A stretch of DNA of 64,000 nucleotides, taken from the NCBI GenBank assembly GCA_013396635.1, contig WBMW01005542.1, forward strand, positions 1,407,397 to 1,471,396. The letters run 5' to 3'. The stretch's first letter is position 1, and every line of letters begins with the position of its first letter. The notes below the pieces were generated by a model, which did not search any database, had not been told where the DNA came from, and saw only the letters and a program-made list of their open reading frames with translations. The DNA is from Penelope pileata (lineage: Eukaryota > Chordata > Aves > Galliformes > Cracidae). Below are positions 12,801 through 24,100 of this stretch, piece after piece. The position numbers were made by a program, and so were the translations under genes.

Positions 12801-13042
12801 CTCTCACCAAGGGCTTTGCAGGCTCTGCAAATCCCGGGGCACTGCGCGATCCGGACCAACGCTACTGTGAGCGGCTGCTGCCACCCTCAGGTCACCCTCG
12901 CACAAAAACCCGGTTTGCCTTTGGGGAATGTTGTCCTTCACTGAAGCGAACTCAGCAAAGGCACCAGCAAGTACAACTCTTGCACCTGATCAGCACACAG
13001 GATTACTTGCCAAGGATGGGTCGAGTTTTGGTAATCTCAGGT
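9841..13042. other. Intergenic, no gene recognised
   Basis: GC content is moderately high in parts (9850-11100, 12100-12900) and gives several long chance frames, including one of 271 codons at 12551-13366 that runs into a CR1 and is therefore not a gene. I saw no exon, RNA gene or known mobile element here. Confidence 0.55.
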
Positions 13043-13420
13043 GAATCACAGAATCAGAATCAGTATCATAGAATGGTTCGGGTTGGAAGGGACCTTAAAG
13101 CCTACCCAGCTCCAACCCCCTGCCATGGGCAGGGACACCTCCCACCAGCTCAGGCTGCCCAGGGCCCATCCAACCTGGCCTTGAGCACCTCCAGGGATGG
13201 GGCATCCACAGCTTCTCTGGGCAGCCAGTGCCAGGGCCTCAGCATCCTCTGGGTAAAGAAACTCCTCCTAACATCTAACCTAAATCTCCTCTCTTTCTGT
13301 TTAAAGCCATTCTCCCTTATCCTATTGCTATCAGACTGTAAAAAGTCAGTCCCCTCCTGTTTATAAGCTCCCTTCAAGTACTGGAAGGCCACAGTGAGGT
13401 CTCTCTGGAGCCTTTTCTTT
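13043..13420 (-). mobile_element. CR1 LINE 3' fragment
   Basis: Antisense CR1. It starts with the tail repeats (CACAGAATCAGAATCAGTATC then ATAGAATGG), followed by the GGTTGGAAGGGACCTTAAAG block and the blocks CCAGGGATGGGGCATCCACA and CTTCTCTGGGCAGCC. Homology ends near GAGGTCTCTCTGGAGCC at about 13420, so it is 5' truncated like most CR1 copies. Confidence 0.9.
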
Positions 13421-14221
13421 GTCTGCATCAGGGCAGGGGCAGCTCTGGCGTGGCGCAGATGGCATGGACAGGCATGGCATGACATGGACAGGCATGGCAC
13501 CCAGCCCAGTTGTCTCCTTGAGCATTCTCAGGCCCAGGGCTGACACTGTAGTACAGACAGCCAGGCAGCAACACGTTTCCTCTCTGCAGCATGGTGCTTC
13601 TGCTCCCTGCTTCCCAAAAGCCCCCAGGCCAGGCAGAGCCAGGCAGCAGGCAGCCAGCTGCATCGGGCTCGCAGGAACACGCAGCTCAAAACAAGCTGCA
13701 CCTGCCCTGGGAACGTGCCCCTGCAGGGGCTGGGGCAGCAAAACAGAAACCAGAGCCAAAAAACAGGTGGCCTGAAGTCACCTTTAATTTCCACTTCCAA
13801 ACCCCAGGTAAATCCATGGCTGGATTTATTCACACTAATGCCCTTACCCTCCAGTTCCCAGCAGTAAGAGCACATTTGCAGCCGGACCCACAGCTGTGGC
13901 AAAGCTTGGGGAAAAGCACCATTTGTCAGGCAGTCCTAAGTGTTTTTTAACAAGTGCTTTGCTTGCATTTACACCACCACACGCCATGACTACCTCTGTT
14001 TGTACCAGCTGAAGGACATGGGCCTCAACCTCGTGGGCCATGAGATGAGAATGCAATGGTAAAACAAGGAACGCCAGGCAGCGTGGTGCTGCGCCGAGGG
14101 TGCTGCAGGAGGAGGGATGAGCTCGGCTGAGCAGCTTTGCTCCTGCCCAACCATTTGCTGCCTTCCTCAAAACTCCTTTCCCGAGGCCACTGGCACGATG
14201 AAGCAGAGGAAGCACAAATGG
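13421..14221. other. Intergenic, no gene recognised
   Basis: A spacer between two CR1 copies. It contains a short tandem duplication at 13461-13500 and GC-rich sequence with chance frames on both strands. No gene supported. Confidence 0.55.
13461..13500. repeat. Two tandem copies of a 20-bp unit
   Basis: Positions 13461-13480 and 13481-13500 are the same 20-bp unit, GGCATGGACAGGCATGGCAT, with two differences in the second copy. The unit itself contains the repeated core GGCATGG. Confidence 0.85.
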
Positions 14222-14455
14222 TTTCACAGAATCACAGAATTGTAGGGGATGGAAGGGACCTCGAGAGATCATTGAGTCCAACCCCCCTGCCAGAGCAGGT
14301 TCCCTACAGCAGGTTGCACAGGCAGGCGTCCAGGTGGGTCTTGAATATCTCCAGGGAAGGAGACTCCACAACCTCCCTGGGCAGCCTGTTCCAGTGCTCC
14401 GTCACCCGCACCGTGAAGAAGTTCTTCTGCATGTTGGTCCCAACCAAGTTTTGCT
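14222..14455 (-). mobile_element. CR1 LINE 3' fragment
   Basis: Antisense CR1 starting with CACAGAATCACAGAATTGTAG, then the blocks GGAAGGGACCTCGAGAGATC, CTCCAGGGAAGGAGACTCCA and GGGCAGCCTGTTCCAGTGCT. It is truncated near AACCAAGTTTTGCTC. The wording differs from the copy at 13043, so it belongs to a different CR1 subfamily. Confidence 0.9.
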
Positions 14456-15186
14456 CATAGGAGTTTCAGTTCAGCAGGGTCAGAGATACATTCAGTCCCC
14501 AGCATGTTCTTCCCTCTGAGATTCGTCTTTTGGATTCTAACACCAGCATAGCTGCTAGGGAACCAAAGCTCTAACAATGTGATTTCAAGCTTGTGTTGAG
14601 ATCAGGGTTGACGTTGTAGAACTTACAATATTTTAGCAACTTCTTAAAGACCTTTCAGGCTATTAAAGCTTGCAACACCTTCAGATGGGGCAGACATGGA
14701 TTACCATTGCTTTTGGTTTGTGCTTTTTAATTTTATGGCCATACCAAACAGCATACAGAAAGACTCAATGACGAGACAAGGAGTAGAACCATTGCTAAAG
14801 GCAGCTGGAGGAGAGCTGGAGGTACCGTTTGGAGAGGCCTCAGGTTTAGGCAATCTTCCAGCGCTCATCTGCATGCCAAAGGCTCTCCAGTTAGCTGCAG
14901 GGAGCTGCCAGCACACTGCGAGTAAAAGATCTCACAACCCTTTCCAGGCTGCTGATTTCATAGCGTTGGTATTAAGTTTCCCATCACAAAAGAGAATTCC
15001 TGAATTCCTTCATGAGATCAGATCTTTAAATCTCAGTGTTCCCAATCTGATGCTGTTGTTTGACATCCATCACAGATTTTAGACCCTGAGGAACTTTTGA
15101 AGAGGACAGTCAGCAACTGCTTTCCCTCACAGCGGGGTATTTTCTCCGTACTCCTGACACAGTCCAGGAGACCCCGAGTGGCGGAG
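14456..15186. other. Intergenic, nothing recognised
   Basis: Between two CR1 pieces. There are chance frames only (the longest is 128 codons at 14696-15082 on the plus strand), with no family resemblance or splice support. Confidence 0.55.
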
Positions 15187-15325
15187 TAACTCACATTGGA
15201 AGGGACATTCGGAGGTCACCTAATCCAGCCCTCTGCTCAAAGCAGGGCCAACTTCAAAGTCAGATCAGGTTGCTCAGGGTTATGTTCAGCCCAGATCTGA
15301 AAACTGCTAAGGATGGAGCTTCAGC
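15187..15325 (-). mobile_element. Old, diverged CR1 fragment
   Basis: Antisense CR1-like sequence: ACATTGGAAGGGACATTCGG, GAGGTCACCTAATCCAGCCC, TCTGCTCAAAGCAGGGCCAA and the following segment with CAGGTTGCTCAGGG. It lacks a clear tail repeat and is more diverged than the other copies, so it is probably an old insertion. Confidence 0.7.
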
Positions 15326-18300
15326 GGCCATATGTGCCCCTGCAAGACTTCACAGTGACGCACCTGTAGGAGGCTGTTACAAGTCCACCAGACAATTTTA
15401 ATCCTGAGTGCCCGCAGCTTTCAAAATAGCGTCAGTATCCTTTGAGAGTTTGTGCTGCAGTGAAGGCTGCAAACATTTCCACCTGCATCATGCTTTCAGG
15501 TTTGCAGTGATTCACAAATTAATAGCAAAGAGACTTCAGAGACTCTGTAAAGGCTTGCAGAAATCAGCTGAGGGGAGCACTCATTTTACCACTGACTTCA
15601 AAGGTGTTTGCCAAGAGCAGAACAGTGAGACTCAGGCATCAGAGGGTCCATTACGGAATCTGGAGGACAGCATTCTCCCTCCTTTGACCAAACTTAATGC
15701 TTTTTCATTTTAGCGGTGGTATCTTGTTCCAACCTTGATTTCCTCACCGCCTCATCCCCACCCACCCCGCACACCCAGCCAGATCTGGCCCTTCCTTGGC
15801 TGCTCTGCCTGACTCCGTGCCCCATCAAGCCTTTGTCTGTGCAGCCCTCCCTCCTACCTGCGCATCTCCTCAGATCCCCTCCACTTGTTTTTCTCTCTCT
15901 GTCCCATTCCTGATCTCACCAGTGTCCCTACCCCATGCCACCTTGAGTCTAATTCTACTGCTCTGCCTGGGTTCTCCTTCCTGCTTGAGGCAGACGGGAT
16001 GTTGGGAGGCTGCGACAACACACAGATGGGACGGTTCTTTGCTGACAGATGCTGCCTTTGTGCCCTACCCAGCAGAGAAGAGCTGGAAGCAAGAACTATA
16101 AGAAGAATCCCTTGGGGAACAACTCTGGAACTCTGGGTCAGACTGTATTTAGACACCTGTGGGATATGGTGCATTCAGGGACTGATCACAGGAAAAACTT
16201 GGGAGGGAATGGGAGGAATGCCACTTGCTCCAACTGGTAAAATCTGCCAGTTCTGAGTCTCATACAGTCCTGGTGCAGAAGGAATCAGGAGCATTTTAGC
16301 TGTTCAAACAAACTCTTTACCATGCACATTGCTACTGCTTTTTTCTTGAACATACTCATAAAATGGTGCAGGCGCTAAAGGGAGAAGTGGAAAACATGCT
16401 GATATGGAAGCTGTGCCTTTTCCTCCCATCTCTTCCATCTCACTTTTAAGCCCTAATCCAAAATAGGAAGGCAAACAAACAAACAAACAAACCAGTTTTC
16501 TCCTACCACAGTCTTAGGAGTGCATCAACCACTTTTGCAGAATCTTTCAACCCAACACAAAAATAAAGCAGCAGCAGAAAATTGATGGGGGAAATTTTAG
16601 TCCAGACAGGAAAAGTTTCAAGTAACAACCGAATGAGAAAAGTGCTCCATAGCAGGAAATGCTGGCGAGCTTCTGAGTCAGAAAGGACTGCTAGCCCCTT
16701 AGACACTTGCAGGACGTACATAAAATACGTCATTACTATGGCTGACCCACAAAGGTACAGCCACCTAACTCAATGTCTTCAGCATCTAATCCGCATCCCG
16801 GGTCCGGGAGGTGTATGGGTCAGCATGGACTCAGGCACACAACTGGGGTGACTTGATGAGGCTGTGCAGACCTGGTGTCCAAACCTGCTACAGGACAGGA
16901 CAAAAAAACCCTCAAAGCCAACACGTTCCAGCTGGAGGGAGGAAATTTCAGTCTGCTGCTCGGCAAACTCCATCCCTCAGGATGAACCTTGACAAGCCAA
17001 GGGTCGTGAGGGAGGCTCTGTTACGTGACATAACTCACACTCCAGAAAACTAAAGCCTGGGCCAAGGCAGTCATAATGAAGAGAGGAAAAAAATCTTCAG
17101 CTAACTGACAGAATACAAAATAACCCCAGCTTGCAGGGGTACAGGCTTTTGTCACAGTGACTGACATCTCACCTATCTGGAAGGAAATTAATTAAAGGAG
17201 AATTAGGAGCATATGTTGTCAAGTGTGTGTAAATCAAACCAAGCAAAGGAGCACAGGAAGAACTCAGGCTGACATCCATCGAGGCTGCAAGAAAAGCAAA
17301 GAGGCTGGAAGAAGCCTGCAGATGTCTTTGGATGTATTTCTTTCATATCAGCTTAGATTTCAACATGTTGATGAAAACTGCGTGAAAGACAGCAGCAACC
17401 AATATATCTAAGCCAGGAAATTTCACGCAGAACACCCCCAAGTTGGTTGCAGAGTTCAGTGTCACTTCCCTGGTGCTCCTGTGGTGCTCGTGCAGACGTG
17501 TTGTCTCGTATCCTGAGAGTGGATGCTGCATCATACATGGCAAGTATCTATGTCCACATTTCTAAAAGGCCAATCTTGCTTTGGTGCAAAGGAATAGCAC
17601 ACAAGGCCCCGTTAAAAACAGATTTCAGTTCAGCTTATTCTTCAGTTATGTTGTAAAGCCAAAAGTGGTTTTCCTCATGGTCCCTTATAGCCTTCCCAGA
17701 TCTTCCAGCCACAGACACATCACTTGCTTAAGCCACACATAAACAACCATGATTAACATCAAATTTTCATTCAATGGAAAGCACATGAAGGAATTTCTTT
17801 CTTTCTGTGTTACTTGCCTGCAAAACTGGAACCTCTCCTTGCAAATTCCTGGTGGTAATCTCAAGCAGTTGTCAAGGTCTGATCCCCTTTTGGCATTTTA
17901 AGAAATTCTTACGAGTTTATGAATCATTCCGTCACCAGTTGGCATCCTTCTTGTAACAGACAACAAGTCAAAGGACTTCATGATCTCTGAAAAAGGCAAA
18001 CCCTTCACTGGACTTGATGTCAACCCCTTGTCACCATGTATCTATGGCAGTTGTCATACAAACGTCTGTGACACCCAACTCTTGTCATACATTTCCTTGA
18101 CAACAAGTGAATAGAGTTACAATCCAGACTGCTGGTCTGTAAGTGGATAATGATATAGGGTAGCTATCTGAATCACAAAAATAAAGCGAGTCAGGATGGC
18201 TGAAAACTGAATCAACAAAAACAGTCATATGAAACCAGTTAAAAACAAAAAAAGATGCAATATAAAGCAATAAATAAAACATCCTTCTGCTCTTTAAAAT

Positions 18301-20274
18301 CTGGGTTGGTCTCCACTGAGAACATGCAGTACACTTGCTTCTTTGGCACTGTGCCCTATACCACAAATGACTGAATTCCTCCCAAGCTCCTCCTCCCAGT
18401 TAGGAGCTGGCAACAAACACAACATCGACTGCTGAACCTGAGGGCTGGCAGGCAGCACTCCCTGCCTGCTGTGACTCAGAGCCCTGCAGAGGCTGCTCTA
18501 AGTCATAACTTCATGACTTGTGCTCCTGACAGGGTGAGCGCTGCTGTCTGTGCCCACCGGTGCCACCCAGCTCACATCGGTGTTAATGAGTGCCCCAGGA
18601 CATGTTTTGACTCAGACAGAGTTCTAAGCTGACAACCCTCAACACTTCGCACTCAGAGCGCCACTGGGGCATTTAGCAAGCATTGCATTCGCCACTGGCT
18701 GCCTCACACATACCTCTACAAACTATTTTTGCTGATTCTAATAAATGCCAAATACTAACTGGCAATCTTTGCTTAGCACTATTGAAAAAAAAGACACTCC
18801 TTGCCATTGTGTTTACACCTGTGGTTTCTGCTGCTCATTTTTCATGTTGCAATCAAGAAGCCACCCTTTAAGACCCATTGCCAGGTAGACTTGCTCCAGT
18901 CTTTGGAGTGGATCTATGAGAACCACCACCAAGTGTGGATGAACACTTGCATCCTACAAAAACTGGGACAGCCAAGAACATCAATCAACACCTTATGTTT
19001 CAAGCACTGCACTAGAACAAAGTCATGGCTTCAACAGCCCTTGCCTCTCCCTTTCTGCAGAACAAGTCTTAGGTCTAGGTGACTAGTGCTGCTTGGAGGG
19101 ACAACGCAACATAAACTAACAGACCTTCACAGCTGGCATCACTGGCAGTGAATCCAGAAGCCACCGCTAAGGCCATCTGCTTAGAAGTGACAACTTGTCC
19201 TGCAGCACCAGCTACCTTCCCCATCCCTCTGGAATTTCATGTTTGTTAACTTTGTAAACTTATGGGCAGCACAGATCTAGTATTGTCAGTCTCAAATAAT
19301 TGCTAATTATAATAATCATTACTATATGGATTGGCTGCAATGTCTTGAGTTCCAAAGCTGCAAGCAAATCTTGGCCTTAATTAAAATAAGCTGTGGGAGC
19401 TGTAAGATACCAGACAGCCTTTACCTAGCAGAAGACAGGCACCACAACAGCACAGCACCTGGATAAGCACAAACATCTCCTCAACCATACACAGGGTGAG
19501 GAATAGGCTCTTTAAACAGACAACCTAAAACGTTAAAGAAATAAACTCTGTTTAGTTCTTCATTCTTCAGGTCATCGTTCTAATTGTACCAAAGAACAAA
19601 ATTCGCATGCCAAAAGATGTTCATAATCAATGGCTTTTTCCACCATGCCCTCACTTTGTTTTTCATTATTTTCTTTTGACATTCAGCTCTCAGAGTCAAA
19701 GGAAACTCAACAAACCCTCTGAAACAAATGTCTATGATGGAGAGAAGTCGGTGTATCTGACTTTCACTTCCCAAACTCACAATGTAAGGAAAATGTTTGA
19801 TGGTGGGTTAGGATGGACTGTGAATTCCATGACATTCTAGAGAGAGGGAGAGCACCACTAGAACACACAGAACAAACCACTCAACTGTTTTCTGGATGTC
19901 GGTTGGGCTTTTTAATGAGCCACTGCTATCCCAACAGGTACCAAATATCAAGATGTACAGCATGTGGCATAGTGCAAGGTCACCACAATGGAGCCCTATT
20001 CTTGCTCAAGGTCCTTCAAATTCTGTAAGTTTGCAGTTCTTCTGAAAATTATCCAATCTTCTGTTCTTCAGGGTCTTTTGAAGTACTTCACTTAAAAGCT
20101 GTAATCTGATTTCAAGCTTTTGTGCCTTCAGAGAAGAAGGAAAACATAGTCATAAGAAAAATACACAGTGAAAATGTGTGCAGCACTCCATTGTTTAGAC
20201 AAAAAGTGTCCTCAAACAAAGTCAGCTAGAAATTAGATAAGCCTGTACTCAGCATGCCTGAGAAATGAAGTTTG
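15326..20274. other. Intergenic, downstream of RAD54B, no gene recognised
   Basis: No exon recognised on either strand. It contains a short AAAC repeat at 16472-16492 and, at about 19280-19330, a TAAT-rich stretch that could be conserved non-coding DNA (inference). GEM, the neighbour of RAD54B on this side in mammals, was looked for by its conserved G-domain blocks and not seen. Confidence 0.55.
16472..16492. repeat. (CAAA)n microsatellite
   Basis: Five consecutive CAAA units. Confidence 0.9.
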
Positions 20275-20280
20275 TTTATT
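20275..20280 (-). terminator. Candidate poly(A) signal of RAD54B
   Basis: The minus strand reads AATAAA, about 600 nt after the RAD54B stop codon. It is the first canonical hexamer I found downstream of the stop. Cleavage would be expected roughly 10-30 nt further on. Transcript data were not available, so use of this site is inference. Confidence 0.5.
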
Positions 20281-20877
20281 TTCCCAAGTAAAACATATAG
20301 GTGAATTTCACAACATTTTGACACAGCATCAAGCTGTGGTCTCAGAATTTTGGACCTCAGTAGCTATTGCTTTCATTTTCAGTAAACTATAAATTCGAGG
20401 GAACAAACACCTCTCTTGTGATAAAGTCACAGTTACACAGACATGTAACCTTCCACTGTCAAAACAAAAATCCAACCAGAGTCTTGTAAACAGCATACAG
20501 CATTGCCTAATCGTATAAAATATGGTTGAAGGGTTGCCAGCTTTACAAGTAATAAATCATCATAATCAAATGAAAACTGTTACACAAAGTAGACATACCT
20601 AGGAATGTATATCAAAATAATCTTAGTAATTAAGATATCAAAGGAATAGAAGACTTGAAAACAAAGTTAGATTTAAAAATTTGTATTATAATTACTGTAA
20701 TTATTATTAACCTAGTATTAACTTTTTACAAACCTCAGGAACCACGTTTACTCAAACTTCATCAAAACCACACAAGCCAAAATTTGGCAAAAAGAACTCT
20801 AGAGAGGTGTTTTTTTTTTTTTTACTATTACTATGAGGAGAAGGATGCTAATGGTAGGAAAATATACTTTTTTTTTT
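20275..20877 (-). other. RAD54B: Probable RAD54B 3' UTR
   Basis: Sequence between the stop codon and the first AATAAA. On the transcribed strand it opens with an A-run fused to the stop codon (20868-20879) and contains a second A14 run at 20810-20823. The UTR end is inferred from the hexamer only. Confidence 0.45.
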
Positions 20878-21098
20878 TTATGAGGTAGGGGAAGTTGGAT
20901 TGGTTATATTCTGGAAAATGAAAGAAACATTCTCTTTTATCCTTTCAAGGAAAGGGTCAGGTAGAGCCTGATGTTGCCCAGAGAAATGCTTCCATTGCAT
21001 CAACTGCGACATGGAGAGTGGTTTCTTTGAATTATGCTTTCCCTGGTCTTGTCCAAGCTGGCAGCATCTAGGCACAGAAGGCCTATTTAAAGAAGGAT
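20878..21098 (-). CDS. RAD54B: RAD54B last coding exon (C-terminus, stop)
   Basis: 72 residues and TAA stop (20880-20878). It contains CCQLGQDQGKHN, KPLSMSQLMQWKHFSG and FLERIKENVSFIFQNIT, the conserved RAD54B C-terminus. It enters in phase: one base from the previous exon plus AT gives Asn. The acceptor is CAG at 21101-21099, directly preceded by 58 T on this strand. Confidence 0.95.
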
Positions 21099-21101
21099 CT
21101 G

Positions 21102-21162
<61 letters not shown>

Positions 21163-24100
21163 ATGCAGAAAATCAGTCAGAGAAAACTAGGACAGAAAAT
21201 TTCAGCCTGAATCAGTAAGCCAGTTGGTGATAATGAACGAGATAAAACTGAACAGTGTAAAGAGTCCTTTTGCTTCCATGAAAGCTGAGCATTTATATCC
21301 ATAGTTAGAGGAGAAAGGCTGTTTCTTCCTCAATGACCAAGTTTATCAAAATCACCACATGCTAGCTCAATGACAAACCCTTTCACACATAGATAGGAAG
21401 GGAAATATTCTATCTGGCAATTTCCTTTCTTTTGTCTTCCCAATTCCACGATATTTGGATTGCTCCCATTCCTCAAGTAATTCTGAATATAGAAGTAACT
21501 TGCAGCAAAACTCAAGTAAGTTTCTGTTTCCTCCCAGATGAGTCACCCCAACCAGCTAACAGCAGTTTGAATAGCTGTTTCACCGACTTAGCACACTAGA
21601 GGTGGGTCTCTAGTGCACTCCATACATTCACATTATGCCAAGTTGTTAATAAATGCTAAACTGCCTATCACAGTAAGAAAAAAGCAATTCCCTGTGAAGC
21701 ACAGAGAGAAGAACTCACTTTGAACAAAGGACTCAGAGAGTGCCAAACAACAGCAGGTCATTGCAGGGTATGTCATGTATTGCTGACTTCATGATTCATC
21801 TGATGCATGTGATAAATGAAAAAATCAGTTCGGATGGAAAAAACTGCATCACTGCTGTTATTGATTTAAAACATGTCATCAAATACTTTCACAACAGCGT
21901 TATGTGCTCCTTAGCAAGCGATAGGAGCAGCACGATGACTCAGAGTATTTCCAAGTTTTTTAAACTTTTGGAGAGATATAATGACTCCCATATGCAAGAC
22001 TTTCCTTTTTCTGATGTGTGATACATGTCTGCACTAGACTTGAAATATATTCTTTTACTGTTCAACAGAAAAATTAGATTAGATGCACTTCAAGTCCTTA
22101 CAGATTCTGCATTCCTAACTCCATAAATAAAACCATGATCAAGTAAAATAATAGGCTTACAGCAGATCTGAAAAATCAGAATAACAGCAGGCAACCCACA
22201 CAGAGTAAATTGCTTCAAGACTATTGTGGCTTGCTAAAGATGGCCCCAGTACGAATGGACAACAGGAGCTTTGTCAAGAATATACAGTTCCATTGGTAGA
22301 CATAACGGAGGTCATTAGGAAAAGTTCATACATTGTGATGCCTGTATTATATTGTTTAGCTCCTCTTTAGCTCATTTTTTGAATCATACTTGCTAGAAAT
22401 GGAGAAGACAAATCAGTGAGTTCTTAGCATTTTCTGTGTGACAACATCTATTCCCAATAACCTGGGAGAGAGACCAACTAATGGTAGCTGCATTCTGACT
22501 CACAACCGTGAGTGGTAAGACCATGACGCATAACAATTTGACAAGGGAACTGATGAGTCAATTTTTTCTGTGCTCTTTAGGAAGCCAAACCTTCCCCTGC
22601 TCATTCTACCACTACCAACATTAAAGGTTAAGAATGACCTTCTGGTTTTCCCTTGATTTACCACCACAAAGGTTCAGTTTGCTGGGACCAAGATGTGATT
22701 ACCCTTGAGGGAGTCCTGGTTACATTCACTGCCCTGAGATCCAAGAGACTGGTGCTGTGGTTGCATGGACGGAACGAATATGCATTCAAAGCATAAGATT
22801 AGCAGTCAAGAGTGTTAAGACAACTGCAAAATCCTGAATAAAACTATATGCACTAGTGTTTGTCACAAAATATCAAATTTCATCACAGAAGTAATACCAA
22901 ATTTCTTTGGATCTCTGAAGTCCAAGAGCTCTACCTGTATTGCTGCAGAACAGTGGAAAAAACCTGGCTAAGATTTAACACTACAGCTGCATTTTCTACA
23001 CAGAACCTGTAACAGTACCTAACTGCAGGCTTACATCACTTACTCATACAAGAAGAGAAGGGCTAATTTTGCAATCACAAAGAATGACACAAAGACAATG
23101 AAATCAATATGTGGAGCACAAATGAGGAAGAAACACAAATTGTCATGGATACAAAAGCATCATGCTTTCACTAACCAAGTCCTCCCTATATTGGATAGAA
23201 TGAGATGAGAAAGGAATACAGCTTTAGCCTATTATCTGGAAGCATGAAAGCTATCAAGCAAAATAGTCATATCACATCTGTGTTACTTAGTTTCTTGTTC
23301 ACATCTGTTGAGAATGTCTGTTCTTGTGGCCATTCCTTTGGCATTTTTTATTGTGATATCTGTGAACACTGTACATACATACTTCATACTCAAAGAAATG
23401 TAACAGGGCAATAAACACTCTTTCCTTTAAGAAATTGGAAACTGAAGTTATCATTGCTGTCCTGGAATATTTAGAAAAAAAACCACATAGCACTATTTGG
23501 TTGTAATGAATCATTACCTAAGCAGGCCACAGCTAATTCAAGTAATTAAGAGGCATGATAGACGAACACAAGGAATTAATCTTTTTCACCCTTCCACCTT
23601 ATGAAGGGCTCCTATGTATCAGAAAAATCAGGCAATATCTGGAAATCCCATAAGGAATCTCATTGCTTCAATCGTGTTTTACTGAGCACTGGAGTTTTCT
23701 CCAAAGCCAAACCATATATTCAAAGCGGATATAGTTCATCAGCAGTGGCCAGAGATGATGAAAAACTCACTTTGATGGTCTTTGTTTCCCACACAATCAC
23801 ATTCAAGTAAGTCATGGGTAACACAGCTGGAATCTTCATGAAGTGTAAAGAGATTTCTGAGCTCCTCAACAGAAAAATGGATATGTTCAGATGTCTTGGA
23901 AAGGTCTACAACTGCTCCAGAAAGGTCTTGTTTGCTGATCTGTCTTTGATAAATCTTTTCTTCTAATGAGCCTGTATTGAAAAAACAATAAATACACTGG
24001 GATAATTTTTGACCAGTAGTTGTCAAGAAGAAAAGTAAAATTCATTTTTTGATAACAATATATAGGAGATGCTGAACCACTATCTTCAGTTATTAAAACA

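Noticed and set aside
12551..13366. 271-codon plus-strand frame, the longest in the window
   Set aside because: Its second half is antisense CR1 and its first half has no family resemblance.
1..20274. Search for GEM, the neighbour of RAD54B in mammals
   Set aside because: None of its conserved GTPase blocks was seen in frames on either strand, so it probably lies beyond the left edge.
21740..22021. 93-codon plus-strand frame in the last RAD54B intron
   Set aside because: No similarity recognised, and it lies opposite a well-supported intron.
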